Shown one piece after another: positions 29,801-39,270 of a stretch of DNA of 64,000 nucleotides. Below the pieces are notes generated by a model. It saw nothing but the letters and a program-made list of their open reading frames with translations. It was not told the origin of the DNA and searched no databases. The DNA lies in NCBI GenBank assembly GCA_012862575.1, contig BLSF01000052.1:124001-188000 (forward strand). The letters run 5' to 3'. Position 1 is the stretch's first letter, and the number at the start of each line of letters is the position of its first letter. The translations under genes and the position numbers were made by a program. This stretch comes from Parietichytrium sp. I65-24A. Taxonomy: Eukaryota; Sar; Bigyra; Thraustochytrida; Thraustochytriidae.

Positions 29801-30310
29801 ACGGTGCGCCGGGAAGCTCGTCGCCAGCACGCGTCCCATGCGTCCCATGTGTCCCGTGCGTCCCATGTGTCCCCTGCGTCCCAGTCCCAGTCCCAGCTCG
29901 CGCGCGCACACGGCGGCGTCCTCGCCGAAGGCGGTGTACCTGTAGCCGCACTCCATTAGGACGACGGCGTCCGCGTTGGCGGCCTTGAGCTGGCGCCACT
30001 GGCGCTGCAAGGCCGTGTCGGATGAGGTGTCCGCGGAGGTGTCCGCGGGAACGGAAACGTTCGCGGAACTGTCCGCGCGATCCGGGTCCCGTGAACATTC
30101 GTCCGCGCGGGAGAGCGCCGCCATCACCGCGGACGCAGGGTGGCGAACAGCATCTACGGCCGATCCCGCCGCGCACGAAACCGCGGAGAGACACCTGCAT
30201 TCTGCAGGTGATGACGGACCCACGGCCACGCTGCTACCCGCGCCGCTAGCGCTAGCTGCGGGCGCGGACCGGTTTGAAAAGTACTTGGAGAGCTGCTGCT
30301 GTTGGGGCAT
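26864..30310 (-). CDS. MSH3: DNA mismatch repair protein MutS homologue 3
   Basis: The start is the ATG at 30310, because the frame upstream begins only with GTG. This gives 1148 residues. MSH3 partners MSH2 (MutSbeta) to recognise insertion-deletion loops. Residues 1-10 read MPQQQQLSKYF, a PCNA-interacting QxxLxxYF box at the position found in MSH3 and MSH6. The MSH3-specific mismatch-binding domain I (about 104-220) contains VLMECGYRYTAFGEDA and PAHRLWVHVNRLVQRGMKV, followed by TETVALKKA. A long acidic/basic insert occupies about 250-360. The ATPase domain has Walker A TGPNMGGKSTFV (about 945), GGYVPAD, MSTFLMEMRQ, Walker B ADEVGRGTSTFDG and FITHY. Within domain I, a coding minisatellite yields HMGR-type repeats (29837-29885). 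MSH5 lies 5.4 kb away on the same strand, with two genes between. Confidence 0.95.
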   Translation of the reverse strand: MPQQQQLSKYFSNRSAPAASASGAGSSVAVGPSSPAECRCLSAVSCAAGSAVDAVRHPASAVMAALSRADECSRDPDRADSSANVSVPADTSADTSSDTALQRQWRQLKAANADAVVLMECGYRYTAFGEDAAVCARELGLGLGRRGHMGRTGHMGRMGRVLATSFPAHRLWVHVNRLVQRGMKVAVAAQTETVALKKAKKNAKERTAIFDRRVAAVYSKATWMPNAMLAAAECDDLAGGIGGTGSFGGIGASNGANRSDAETGLDGEDDDNNDDDDDEEQEQEDGLFGEERDASKRAQRPSKRPRRSSSSAFDAAPVDKSAAERQSRGTNGASGGQRKTKAAGLLGGWLKRQPVTQSIAPQEIASEDADAGAQDAGFGAVEVPQPGELTESDRAIVVVWESDGKGLASAMQNWKLDLPRPCAEQVKIGIVVAHVLTGQIYWDEFADDQFRTALSGRLLQLKPVELMLPGPTLTAESEAAVHDFLALRKHETQVERYVSRDISATQDAQFVQTFFKTMPQTAADILQLPSVVLAPYAILARHLVRFGLGNLLLAPSSLERLSGQNSTSGIRTRNMRIEESTLRDLDIVNGTKFSILSLLTKHSRTPMGVRTLRKWVTAPLTSAEEIKARQDAVEEALLKSNPHLKTVQRLFKDFKHFDLERAGEKILHCRCSLSQFVQTLGYLQTLSHTLYDSRAESSYLQRCFAHEEFKMLCDAIKKTLAGLSAEAASKGDLANLFLDRRTYAEVFVIKGEIETIHAGFGKELEAIRNVVKQQDLEYRTLRTGISSVLEYLIELPRTCAVPSDWKEVSSTQRLARYVTPRTEALLEDLARRREELMLQTKEAWLQLQKSFAESQRPNIRKLCRAAATLDAILALSEVASLPGFCKPAIDDSGNGAFVRARAAHHPLLGLSSDRPCVPNDIFIGWSPPDAKADDVCPRVQLVTGPNMGGKSTFVRTCAVCVILAQIGGYVPADSCEIGVFDAIIVRMGVRDDPLQGMSTFLMEMRQMADILLSSSSRSLCIADEVGRGTSTFDGLAIAKASLAYICSTLKCPCFFITHYTSLADLEDEFPKSTLSSMHMAFVETQENSIAFLYKAAPGPSTNSYGMHVARLAGLAETILQDAAIVSAAHARKIAAQNSSARENQSQIA

Positions 30311-31143
30311 TGGAGAGAGAGATGAAGAAGAGACGAAGATGAGAACAGAGAGGGAGGGTGCCACGCGTTCCGGTATGTCTTGCCTTGCTGTTGCACGGTC
30401 GCAGAGATGTGGTGCTAGCGCGAGTTAGTCGCTGTCGGGAGGAGTGTACGCGGGGACCATTGGGCTTGCCGCGGATGTGTTTGTGTTTTGTATGTGTGTG
30501 TGTGAATGTGTATGAGTTGAAGGTGTTGACTGTGAATGAATTTTGTTCACAGTCAATGTTCATTGAATCATTGGAGTTGTTGTTCAACAATGATGTTCAA
30601 TGATGAAGATGAAGAAGATGAAGGTCTGATTATGTCTGATTAGGCGTTTGTGCGGCCAGCGCGAGTTAGTCGCTGTTGGGAGGAGTGTACGCGGGGACCA
30701 TTGGGCTTGCCGCGGATGTGTTTGTATGTGTGTGTGTATGAATGTGTATGAGTTGAAGGTGTTGAATTTTGTTCACAATGAAGTTGTTGTTCAACAATGA
30801 TGTTCAATGATGAAGATGAAGGTTTGATTATGTCTGATTCTATTAGGCGTTTGTGCGGCTTAGTATGAGTATACCGGGAGAGGAGTTTTGTTCCTCGCGG
30901 ATGATACTGATGATGCTGATATCTACTGATGATGCCATTGGCGAACTGGGAATGAGAAAGCTGCTGATGGGCTCGAGTGTTGGGGATGATGGGATGTGCT
31001 TTGCAGCCGACGATGTTTCATCATGCGAAGAAGTGCTACAAGTTCGTTGTTTGAAAGGTTCGAAAAGTGCGATATGAAGCGGCGAGTGAGGGAAGAACGG
31101 AGAGATGGTAAGGTAACATGAGCTATTTTTGTGTGTAGAATTT
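30311..31143. other. Upstream region of MSH3, mostly a tandem duplication
   Basis: It contains the MSH3 promoter side and the 3' flank of the glycerol kinase gene. Two copies of a roughly 240-bp unit fill most of it (separate entry). No gene is seen. Confidence 0.6.
30418..30858. repeat. Tandem duplication of a ~240-bp unit upstream of MSH3
   Basis: Copy 1 is about 30418-30658 and copy 2 about 30659-30858. Both begin GCGCGAGTTAGTCGCTGT and end TTAGGCGTTTGTGCGG. Copy 2 has lost about 40 bp internally around the GACTGTGAATG...TTCATTGAATC part and carries a few substitutions. Both contain a GT-rich stretch, TGAGTTGAAGGTGTTGA and AACAATGATGTTCAATGATG. The high identity suggests a recent event. 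It may duplicate promoter elements of MSH3. Confidence 0.9.
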
Positions 31144-32821
31144 CTATTTGGGGTCGATCCAGCCAAACGTGCGCTCGATGGCCTTGGACCAGCCGTGCAA
31201 AAGAGCCTCGCGGCGCTCCTCGGCCATCTCGGGCTCCCAGGTTTTGTCCATAGCCCAGTTTTTGCGCAACGAGCTGAGGTCCGACCAAAAGCCAACGGCC
31301 AAGCCTGCCGCATACGCGGCGCCGAGAGCTGTGGTTTCGGTCACCTTGGGCCGCACGACAGGGATGTTGAGGACGTCGCTCTGGAACTGCATCAACGTGT
31401 TATTCACTACCGCCCCGCCGTCCGCTTTCAAAGCCGTAAGTTTCACCTTGGAGTCCTTCTCCATGGCCTGGAATACGTCCCTGCTTTGAAACGCGATCGC
31501 CTCCAGCGTAGCACGCGCAATGTGCGACTTGTTTGTGTACCGCGTCATGCCAACTAACACGCCGCGCGCGTCATCCCTCCAGTATCTAGCGTTCCGAGCG
31601 GAAAGCAATAGGTTTGTTATGTTAGGCTCGTTCTTTAAACAGCTGTCAAGACCAGCGACCTTTTCTACTTACGGGGCATACAAACCGCTGAATGCGGGGA
31701 CCATATACACGTCACCATTGTCAGGGACTTGTTTTGCCAGGTCCTCCACTTCAGAAGCAGACTTGATAATTCCTAGGTTGTCCCGAAGCCACTGCACCAA
31801 GGCTCCACCGATTGCAATTGACCCCTCCAACGCGTACACAGGTTTCGATTCACCGATCTGATAGGCGACGGTCGTCAATAAGCCGTGCTCACTCGTGACC
31901 ATTTTTTCACCAGTATTAAGCAAGAGGAAACACCCTGTTCCGTACGTGTTCTACAAAAGGATTGGTAAAGCCCGAATCAGTGCCCACTCATCATAACAAC
32001 CTTTTTTTTTGCAAATCTTTCAAGCAACAGTTGCTTACCTTGGCTTCACCAGGGTTGAAGCAAGTCTGCCCAAACAACGCAGCCTGTTGATCGCCCAAAA
32101 CGCCTCCCACTGTAACTCCCTCCAAACAAGGGGGGTCGCGGATGTCGAAGAACTTGCCGCTTGAAGGAACAATCTTTGGAAGAACGGACAAGGGCACCCC
32201 AATTACTTCGCACAGCTCTTCGTCCCATTGCAGCGTGTCCAGGTTCATCAAAAGCGTTCGCGAAGCATTTGTCACATCCGTGAGGTGCTCGGCGCCTCCA
32301 GAGAGCAACCACAGCAGCCAGGTGTCAATGGTACCGAACAGGGCCGTGCCGGCCTCGATGCCCGTGCGCACTGCGTCCACATTCTCCATGAGCCACTTGA
32401 GTTTTGTGCCAGAAAAGTAAGGGCTAATGGGCAGTCCAGTCTTGGCCTGTAGCGCATCTTTGCCGCCCAGCTTCTTCGCCAAAGCGTCGCACATTCCCTG
32501 GCTGCGCATGTCCATCCACACTACGGCGTTGCTCAGCGGCTCGCCGGAGTGCTTGTCCCACACCACAGTGGTCTCTCTCTGATTTGTGATGCCCACCGAG
32601 GCAATGTCCTTGGCGGTGAGCCCGGCCTTTTCCATTGCCGCTGCAATCACGCTCTTGGTGTTCTCCCAAATTTCCATGGCGTCGTGCTCCACGAATCCTT
32701 CGCGCGGCATGAGTTGCTTGTGCTCCATCTGCGCGTCAGCCACCGGCGATGCATTTTCGTCAAAGATGATAAACCTCGTGGACGTCGTCCCTTGGTCAAT
32801 CGCGCCGACGTAACGACCCAT
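31144..32821 (-). CDS. GK: Glycerol kinase (3 exons)
   Basis: The coding exons on the minus strand are 32821-32039, 31950-31673 and 31585-31144. Introns of 88 and 87 nt (GTAAGC...TTGTAG and GTAAGT...CGCTAG) join to give exactly 500 residues, the usual family length. The enzyme phosphorylates glycerol with ATP to glycerol-3-phosphate, feeding glycolysis and glycerolipid synthesis. The FGGY-kinase fold is clear: an N-terminal phosphate-1 loop [11 protein letters not shown], substrate residues in [10 protein letters not shown] and [10 protein letters not shown], then [16 protein letters not shown] across exon 1, and [14 protein letters not shown] and [10 protein letters not shown] in exon 2. The second junction reconstitutes [19 protein letters not shown], the family signature. 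No targeting peptide or membrane anchor is visible, so it should be cytosolic. Confidence 0.96.
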
Positions 32822-34165
32822 TCTTTCGCGTCACCAGCGCAACGGCAGCAAGCACTACAATGCGAGAATCCTAGCCGCACGCTCCCGGCTCTTTCCAAGA
32901 TATATAACTAATGGAAATTGTCTAAAGTGTCTAAAGTCCACACCGTCAACGTTGCGTCCTCGTTATCTTCCATCTCCAACTCCAATTACATCTCCATCTC
33001 CATCTCCATTCACACGACCTTGACTCGTTCCTTCTCGCACGCCGCGCACGGACTCCCTACATAACTACAACACAACCACTATCACTTTGCCACATCTGTC
33101 CACTTACTCACAACTTCGCACAAACCCGCACAGCTCCGCGACTTTTGGGCCTCGCTCCAATGTCCTTCGCTCTTTTTCGCTCTTTCTCGCCCTTTTTCGC
33201 TCTTTTCACTCACTTGACTTCTCTCAAAAGTACACTCATACACACTCGCTGACAGTACACAGAGTGAAACAGTTTTCACTGTTTTCACTTTGTTTCTGTC
33301 CAAGTTATCTCTCTTTCCAATACTATGGTATACGCTACTCACAAGTGTACGCGCTGCCCTAGTACCCCTTAACATCCCACACTACCCATACAATGCAAAT
33401 CTACAGTAGTAGTCATTCACGGCTCCTATGGGTCAGTTACGTCGAAGAGCTAAGGATGGCGGGTAATGCAGGCACTAAGCAGAGCGAAGTACTATCGCTG
33501 GTTAGAGGTAGAACGTAAGTGGAGAGGATAGGAGCTGGTGATAGTACTCGAATAGTGAGTTGTGCGATTCGTAAGTTGTGTGTAAGTAAGACGAGTACTG
33601 GCTTTTATGTGACACGAAACTTGAAGGTCAAGGTGTTGGGAAATGTTGGGAAACATTGGGAACTGAGGTTTTATAAGAAGATGTTGCTGATGATGCATTT
33701 GGTCTCTGTTAATTAATCATCACTGTCACAAATGAAACGTTGGATCTGAAATCTGAATAGAATATCAAAAAGTTGAACAGTGTGTGGGTATATAAACCTC
33801 TACAAGCCGCCGATGTCCTCGCGCATCACGAGCCTTTGAATTCATTACAGAAGAGCGCGGCGCATAGGTTATGCATGTCAAATATTGATGGCCGTGATTC
33901 TGGGTGAATTTACCGTTCGATTGGACGAGAACTTTGAGCGTGAACTTCAAGAACAACGAAAACAATGGAAAGCTCAGTTTGTGGGCACGTGAGGCATCAG
34001 TTGCCTTTTCTTAATCTGGAAGGGTTTGACAATCCGGGATGCGACTTCTTCGTGAATCGATTGCAAGACCATCTGAGAACCTCGAGACAAGAATGCGAGG
34101 CTACACGATGCTTGATTTTTGGAATCCCTCCTTCCATGCATACATCGGTCCCTCAAACCGATCAC
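32822..34165. other. Intergenic region between glycerol kinase and zinc-finger gene A
   Basis: The left part is the glycerol kinase promoter side, with a CTCCATCTCCAT repeat near 32985-33010. From about 33,912 the DNA is homologous to the flank at about 35,895-36,135. It is therefore the duplicated 3' flank of the zinc-finger genes. No independent gene is supported. Confidence 0.6.
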
Positions 34166-35666
34166 TCAGTTGGAAGTCTCAAATGCTCGTTTGCGTTTAC
34201 CATTCCTCAATGTACCGGTACAGGAATCGCCAATTTGTGACTCTCCATTGCGAGGAGATGAAAACTCGTCGAGGCGTCTCTTCCTTGTATGCGTTGCGAG
34301 CTTTTTGAATCTCATCGCATCACACTCCTCCGAAGGCTCGCACTCAATCGTAATGACGTCCAGCTCGGAGGACGGATTGACGAACCACTCTGGATTGCAT
34401 TCTGACTTACCAAGGCCAAAAAGGCTACTCTCTGAGAAGAGCGTCACGTCGTTCAAGTTGGGATCCTCCTCAGATTTTTGGCGTAAGATAGACGTCTTGT
34501 GCGATGGCACGCAGTCATCGTGACGCTCCTCTTGAATGGAACTGAAAGCCCCAGCATGTCGAAAAGACGATACGTCTTCATCGCAACACTGCTTCTTCTG
34601 TTTCAGATGAACTGTTTTCATGTGCCTCCGAAGATTTCCATCTTGCTCAAAAGCTTTTCCACACTCGCTGCACTCGAAATCTCTGTGATTGAGATGAATT
34701 GTTTTGATGTGCCTTCTAAGGTTTCCAACGTGTCCAAAACATTTTCCACAATCGCCGCACTTGAAATCTCTCTGTTTTAAATGAACTGTTTTGATGTGGC
34801 TTCGAAGATTTCCAGCACGTCCAAAAGCCTTTCCACAATCGCTGCACTCGAAATCTCTCTCTTTTAAATGAACTGTTTTGATGTGTCTCCGAAGAATTAC
34901 AGCATTTCCAAAAGCTTTTCCGCACTCCTCACACTCGAAATCTCTTTGTTTTGAATGAACTGTTTTGATGTGCCTCCGAAGATGTACAGCAACTCCAAAA
35001 GCTTTTCCGCACTCCTCACACTCGAAATCTCTCTGTTTTAAATGAACTGTTTTGATGTGAGTTCGAAGATCCCAAGCTCGTCCAAAAGCTTTTCCGCACT
35101 CGTCGCACTCGAAATCTCTCTGATTTAGATGAACTGTTTTCATGTGCCTCCGAAGATGTACAGCAATTCCAAAAGCTTTCCGCAATCGTCGCACTCGAAA
35201 TCTCTCTGTTTTAAATGAACTGTTTTGATGTGAGTTCGAAGACTTCCCGCTTCTCCAAACGCTTTCCCACACTCGCCACACTCGAAATCTCTCTGTTTCA
35301 GATGAACTGTTTTGATATGAGTTCGAAGATGTCCAGCACATCCAAAAGTCTTTCCACAATCGCCGCACTCGAAATTTTTCTCTTTTAAATGAACTGTTTT
35401 GATGTGCCCCTGAAGAGTTCCAGCTTCTCCGAAAGCTTTTCCACACTCGCCGCACTCAAATTCTCTCTCTTTTAGATGAACTGCTTTGATGTGACTTCGA
35501 AGAACATTAGATATCCAAAAGCTTTTCCACAGTCGCCGCACTCGAAATCTCTTTCTTTCAGATGAACTGTTTTGGTGTGGCTTCGAAGATGTGAAGCTCT
35601 CCCAAACGTTCTCCCACACTCACCGCACTCGTGCCTCTTGTTGCCCGTGTCGCTGTGCCGTCCCAT
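34166..35666 (-). pseudogene. C2H2 zinc-finger array gene A, about 12 fingers, two frameshifts
   Basis: Homology to gene B sets the start at the ATG at 35666 (MGRHSDTGNKRHECGECG), with an in-frame stop just upstream. The array holds about 12 fingers of the form C-x2-C-x3-F-x5-L-x2-H-x4-H with VHLKQRDFEC-like linkers, in 84-nt units. After the last finger a degenerate Cys/His segment, an acidic Ser/Glu-rich tail and a basic KRKRAFETSN end match gene B. The frame breaks twice, each by one missing nucleotide: in finger 2 near 35505-35515, and in finger 6 where a T4 run has become T3 (about 35175-35179). This suggests a young pseudogene, unless both are sequencing errors. If intact it would be a nuclear DNA-binding protein. 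Gene and 3' flank repeat at a fixed offset of 1970 bp from gene B. Confidence 0.75.
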
Positions 35667-36135
35667 TCTCTCCTACACATTCGCGTTGCCACACTTCGTC
35701 TTCACCTGTCTCTCTCTTCATCCTCACTGCTTTCATGCCACGCAAGTCGCGCGGGCTGGAGATATTGAAATACTGTGTACATAGTAAAAACAGTAGTGAT
35801 GGCAATCTGAATTTTGAGCGATCTTTGGATTGGTGACCATGCATTCACCGTTCAATTTTACCATGCATTCACCGTTCAATTTTACTTCGAACTTACCGTT
35901 CGATTGGACGAGAACTTGAAGGACAACGAGAATGAAGGAGTGAACTCAATGTGGACACGTGAGACATCAGTTGCGTTATTTTTAATCTGAAAGGGTCTGA
36001 GAATACGGGATGCGACTTCTTCGTGAATCGATTGCAAGACCATCTGAGAACCTCGAGACAAGTATGTGAGGCTACACGATGCTTGATTTTGGAATCTCTC
36101 CGTCCATGCATACATCAGTCCCTCATACCGATCAC
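35667..36135. other. Intergenic region between zinc-finger genes A and B
   Basis: It holds the promoter side of gene A and the 3' flank of gene B. Two copies of a roughly 24-bp unit containing CATTCACCGTTCAATTTTAC lie at about 35838-35885. The right part (from about 35,895) is homologous to the 3' flank of gene A. Confidence 0.65.
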
Positions 36136-38349
36136 TCAGTTGGAAGTCTCAAATGATCGTTTGCGTTTACCATTCCTCAATGTACCGGTACAGGAATCGT
36201 CAATTTGTGACTCTCCATTGCGAGGAGATGAAAACTCGTCGAGGCGTCTCTTCCTTGTATGCGTTGCGAGCTTTTTGAATCTCATCGCATCACACTCCTC
36301 CGAAGGCTCGCACTCAATCGTAATGACGTCCAGCTCGGGAGATGGATTGACGAACAACTCTGGATTGCATTCTGACTTACCAAGGCCAAAAAGGCTACTT
36401 TCGGGGAAGAGCGTCAAGTCGTTCAAGTTGGGATCCTCCTCAGATTTTTGGCGTAAGATAGACGTCTTGTGCGATGGCATGCAGTCATCGTGACGCTCCT
36501 CTTGAGTGGACCTGAAAGCCCCAGCATGTCGAAAAGACGATACGTCTTCCTTGCAACACTGCTTCTTCTGTTTCAAATGAACTGTTTTCATGTGCCTCCG
36601 AAGATTTCCATCTTGCTCAAAAGCTTTTCCACACTCGCTGCACTCGAAATCTCTGTGATTGAGATGAATTCTTTTGATGTGCTTTCGAAGGTTTCCAGCT
36701 TCTCCAAACGCTTTCCCACACTCGCCACACTCGAAATCTCTCTGTTTCAGATGAACTGTTTTGATGTGCCTCCGAAGATTTCCATCTTGCTCAAAAGCTT
36801 TTCCACACTCGCTGCACTCGAAATCTCTGTGATTGAGATGAATTGTTCTGATGTGCTTTCGAAGACTTCCAGCTGCTCCAAACGCTTTTCCGCATTCGTC
36901 GCACTCGAAATCTCTCTGTTTTAAATGAACTGTTTTGATGTGCCTCCGAAGATTTCCAGCTTCTCCAAAAGCCTTTCCACAATCGCCGCACTCGAAATCT
37001 CTCTGTTTTAAATGAACTGTTTTGATGTGCCCCCGAAGATTTACAGCATTTCCAAAAGCTTTTCCGCACTCCTCACACTCGAAATCTCTTTGTTTTGAAT
37101 GAACTGTTTTGATGTGCCTCCGAAGATGTACAGCAACTCCAAAAGCTTTTCCGCACTCCTCACACTCGAAATCTCTCTGTTTTAAATGAACTGTTTTGAT
37201 GTGAGTTCGAAGATCCCAAGCTCGTCCAAAAGCTTTTCCGCACTCGTCGCACTCGAAATCTCTCTGTTTCAAATGAACTGTTTTGATGTGAGTTCGAAGA
37301 TGTCCAGCACACCCAAAAGTCTTTCCACAATCGCCGCACTCGAAATTTCTCTCTTTTAGATGAACTGTTTTCATGTGCCTCCGAAGATTTGCAGCAATTC
37401 CAAAAGCTTTTCCACAATCGCCGCACTCGAAATCTCTCTCTTTTAAATGAACTGTTTTGATGTGCCTTCGAAATTTTCCAGCTTCTTCAAAAGTCTTTCC
37501 ACAATGAACTGTTTTCATGTGCCTCCGAAGATTTCCATCTTGCTCAAAAGCTTCTCCACACTCGCTGCACTCGAAAACTCTGTGATTGGGATGAATTGTT
37601 CTGATGTGCTTTCGAAGATTTCCAGCTTCTCCAAACGCTTTCCCACACTCGCCACACTCGAAATCTCTCTGTTTCAGATGAACTGTTTTGATGTGAGTTC
37701 GAAGATATCCAGCACCTCCAAAAGTCTTTCCACAATCGTCGCACTCGAAATCTCTCTGTTTTAAATGAACTGTTTTGATGTGACTTCGAAGATGTCCAGC
37801 AATTCCAAAAGCTTTTCCGCACTCCTCACACTCGAAATCTCTCTGTTTTAAATGAACTGCTTTGATGTGAGTTCGAAGACTTCCCGCTTCTCCAAACGCT
37901 TTCCCACACTCGCCACACTCGAAATCTCTCTGTTTCAGATGAACTGTTTTGATGTGAGTTCGAAGATATCCAGCACCCCCAAAAGCTTTTCCGCACTCGT
38001 CGCACTCGAAATCTCTCTGTTTTAAATGAACTGTTTTGATGTGACTTCGAAGATGTCCAGCACGTCCAAAAGTCTTTCCACAATCGCCGCACTCGAAATC
38101 TCTCTCTTTTAAATGAACTGTTTTGAGGTGAGTTCGAAGATGTCCAGCACGCCCAAAAGTCTTTCCACAATCGCCGCACTCGAAATCTCTCTCTTTTAAA
38201 TGTACTGTTTTCATGTGCGTCCGAAGATTTGCAGCAATTCCAAAAGCTTTTCCGCACTCCTCACACTCGAAATCTCTCTGTTTTAAATGAACTGTTTTGA
38301 TGTGAGTTCGAAGACTTCCCGCTTCCCCAAACGCTTTCCCACACTCGCC
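36136..38349 (-). CDS. C2H2 zinc-finger array gene B, C-terminal part up to the assembly gap
   Basis: The frame runs without interruption from the gap at 38350 to the stop at 36136. It holds about 20 C2H2 fingers in 84-nt units, then the same tail as gene A (degenerate Cys/His segment, acidic stretch, basic KRKRSFETSN end). Fingers follow the pattern FECGECGKAFGEAGNLRRH-IKTVH, with H-x4-H spacing instead of the commoner x3. Linker and scaffold residues are nearly invariant, while the residues between F and L vary (EAGN, RAGH, IAGH, GAGY, VAVH, RAWD, EQDGN). One finger pair is fused by a 30-nt in-frame deletion (MKTVHCGKTFEEAGKF), losing the CxxC of one unit. A nuclear sequence-specific DNA-binding role is expected; the target is unknown. 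The real start must lie beyond the gap. Confidence 0.85.
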   Translation of the reverse strand, partial: GECGKAFGEAGSLRTHIKTVHLKQRDFECEECGKAFGIAANLRTHMKTVHLKERDFECGDCGKTFGRAGHLRTHLKTVHLKERDFECGDCGKTFGRAGHLRSHIKTVHLKQRDFECDECGKAFGGAGYLRTHIKTVHLKQRDFECGECGKAFGEAGSLRTHIKAVHLKQRDFECEECGKAFGIAGHLRSHIKTVHLKQRDFECDDCGKTFGGAGYLRTHIKTVHLKQRDFECGECGKAFGEAGNLRKHIRTIHPNHRVFECSECGEAFEQDGNLRRHMKTVHCGKTFEEAGKFRRHIKTVHLKERDFECGDCGKAFGIAANLRRHMKTVHLKERNFECGDCGKTFGCAGHLRTHIKTVHLKQRDFECDECGKAFGRAWDLRTHIKTVHLKQRDFECEECGKAFGVAVHLRRHIKTVHSKQRDFECEECGKAFGNAVNLRGHIKTVHLKQRDFECGDCGKAFGEAGNLRRHIKTVHLKQRDFECDECGKAFGAAGSLRKHIRTIHLNHRDFECSECGKAFEQDGNLRRHIKTVHLKQRDFECGECGKAFGEAGNLRKHIKRIHLNHRDFECSECGKAFEQDGNLRRHMKTVHLKQKKQCCKEDVSSFRHAGAFRSTQEERHDDCMPSHKTSILRQKSEEDPNLNDLTLFPESSLFGLGKSECNPELFVNPSPELDVITIECEPSEECDAMRFKKLATHTRKRRLDEFSSPRNGESQIDDSCTGTLRNGKRKRSFETSN
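37024..37943 (-). repeat. Zinc-finger block, copy 1 of a ~920-bp exact duplication
   Basis: This block covers about ten fingers of gene B and recurs at 38351-39270 (offset 1327 bp) with no difference that I could find. The copy includes the fused finger, so it is not explained by generic finger similarity. Confidence 0.9.
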
Positions 38350-38350
38350 N
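38350..38350. other. Assembly gap (single N) inside zinc-finger gene B
   Basis: The only ambiguous base in the window. To its left the coding strand begins inside a finger (GECGKAFGEAGSL). To its right the other piece ends inside a finger (NAVNLRGHI). Joining the two would need 36 nt, or 36 plus a multiple of 84, so the N stands for an unresolved gap rather than one unknown base. Confidence 0.9.
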
Positions 38351-39270
38351 GATGTGCCCCCGAAGATTTACAGCATTTCCAAAAGCTTTTCCGCACTCCT
38401 CACACTCGAAATCTCTTTGTTTTGAATGAACTGTTTTGATGTGCCTCCGAAGATGTACAGCAACTCCAAAAGCTTTTCCGCACTCCTCACACTCGAAATC
38501 TCTCTGTTTTAAATGAACTGTTTTGATGTGAGTTCGAAGATCCCAAGCTCGTCCAAAAGCTTTTCCGCACTCGTCGCACTCGAAATCTCTCTGTTTCAAA
38601 TGAACTGTTTTGATGTGAGTTCGAAGATGTCCAGCACACCCAAAAGTCTTTCCACAATCGCCGCACTCGAAATTTCTCTCTTTTAGATGAACTGTTTTCA
38701 TGTGCCTCCGAAGATTTGCAGCAATTCCAAAAGCTTTTCCACAATCGCCGCACTCGAAATCTCTCTCTTTTAAATGAACTGTTTTGATGTGCCTTCGAAA
38801 TTTTCCAGCTTCTTCAAAAGTCTTTCCACAATGAACTGTTTTCATGTGCCTCCGAAGATTTCCATCTTGCTCAAAAGCTTCTCCACACTCGCTGCACTCG
38901 AAAACTCTGTGATTGGGATGAATTGTTCTGATGTGCTTTCGAAGATTTCCAGCTTCTCCAAACGCTTTCCCACACTCGCCACACTCGAAATCTCTCTGTT
39001 TCAGATGAACTGTTTTGATGTGAGTTCGAAGATATCCAGCACCTCCAAAAGTCTTTCCACAATCGTCGCACTCGAAATCTCTCTGTTTTAAATGAACTGT
39101 TTTGATGTGACTTCGAAGATGTCCAGCAATTCCAAAAGCTTTTCCGCACTCCTCACACTCGAAATCTCTCTGTTTTAAATGAACTGCTTTGATGTGAGTT
39201 CGAAGACTTCCCGCTTCTCCAAACGCTTTCCCACACTCGCCACACTCGAAATCTCTCTGTTTCAGATGAA
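38351..39270 (-). repeat. Zinc-finger block, copy 2 of a ~920-bp exact duplication
   Basis: It matches 37024-37943 base for base where compared. Identity starts immediately at the gap and stops inside a linker (TTTCAGATGAA), beyond which the first, unique finger follows. Confidence 0.9.

Noticed and set aside
29259-29988. Plus-strand frames of 228 and 232 codons antisense to MSH3
   Set aside because: They are mirror frames of the MSH3 low-complexity insert. MSH3 on the minus strand explains the DNA fully.
36469-39091. Plus-strand frames reading MNCFDVPSK-type repeats
   Set aside because: They are antisense reading of the 84-nt zinc-finger units, not a separate repeat protein.
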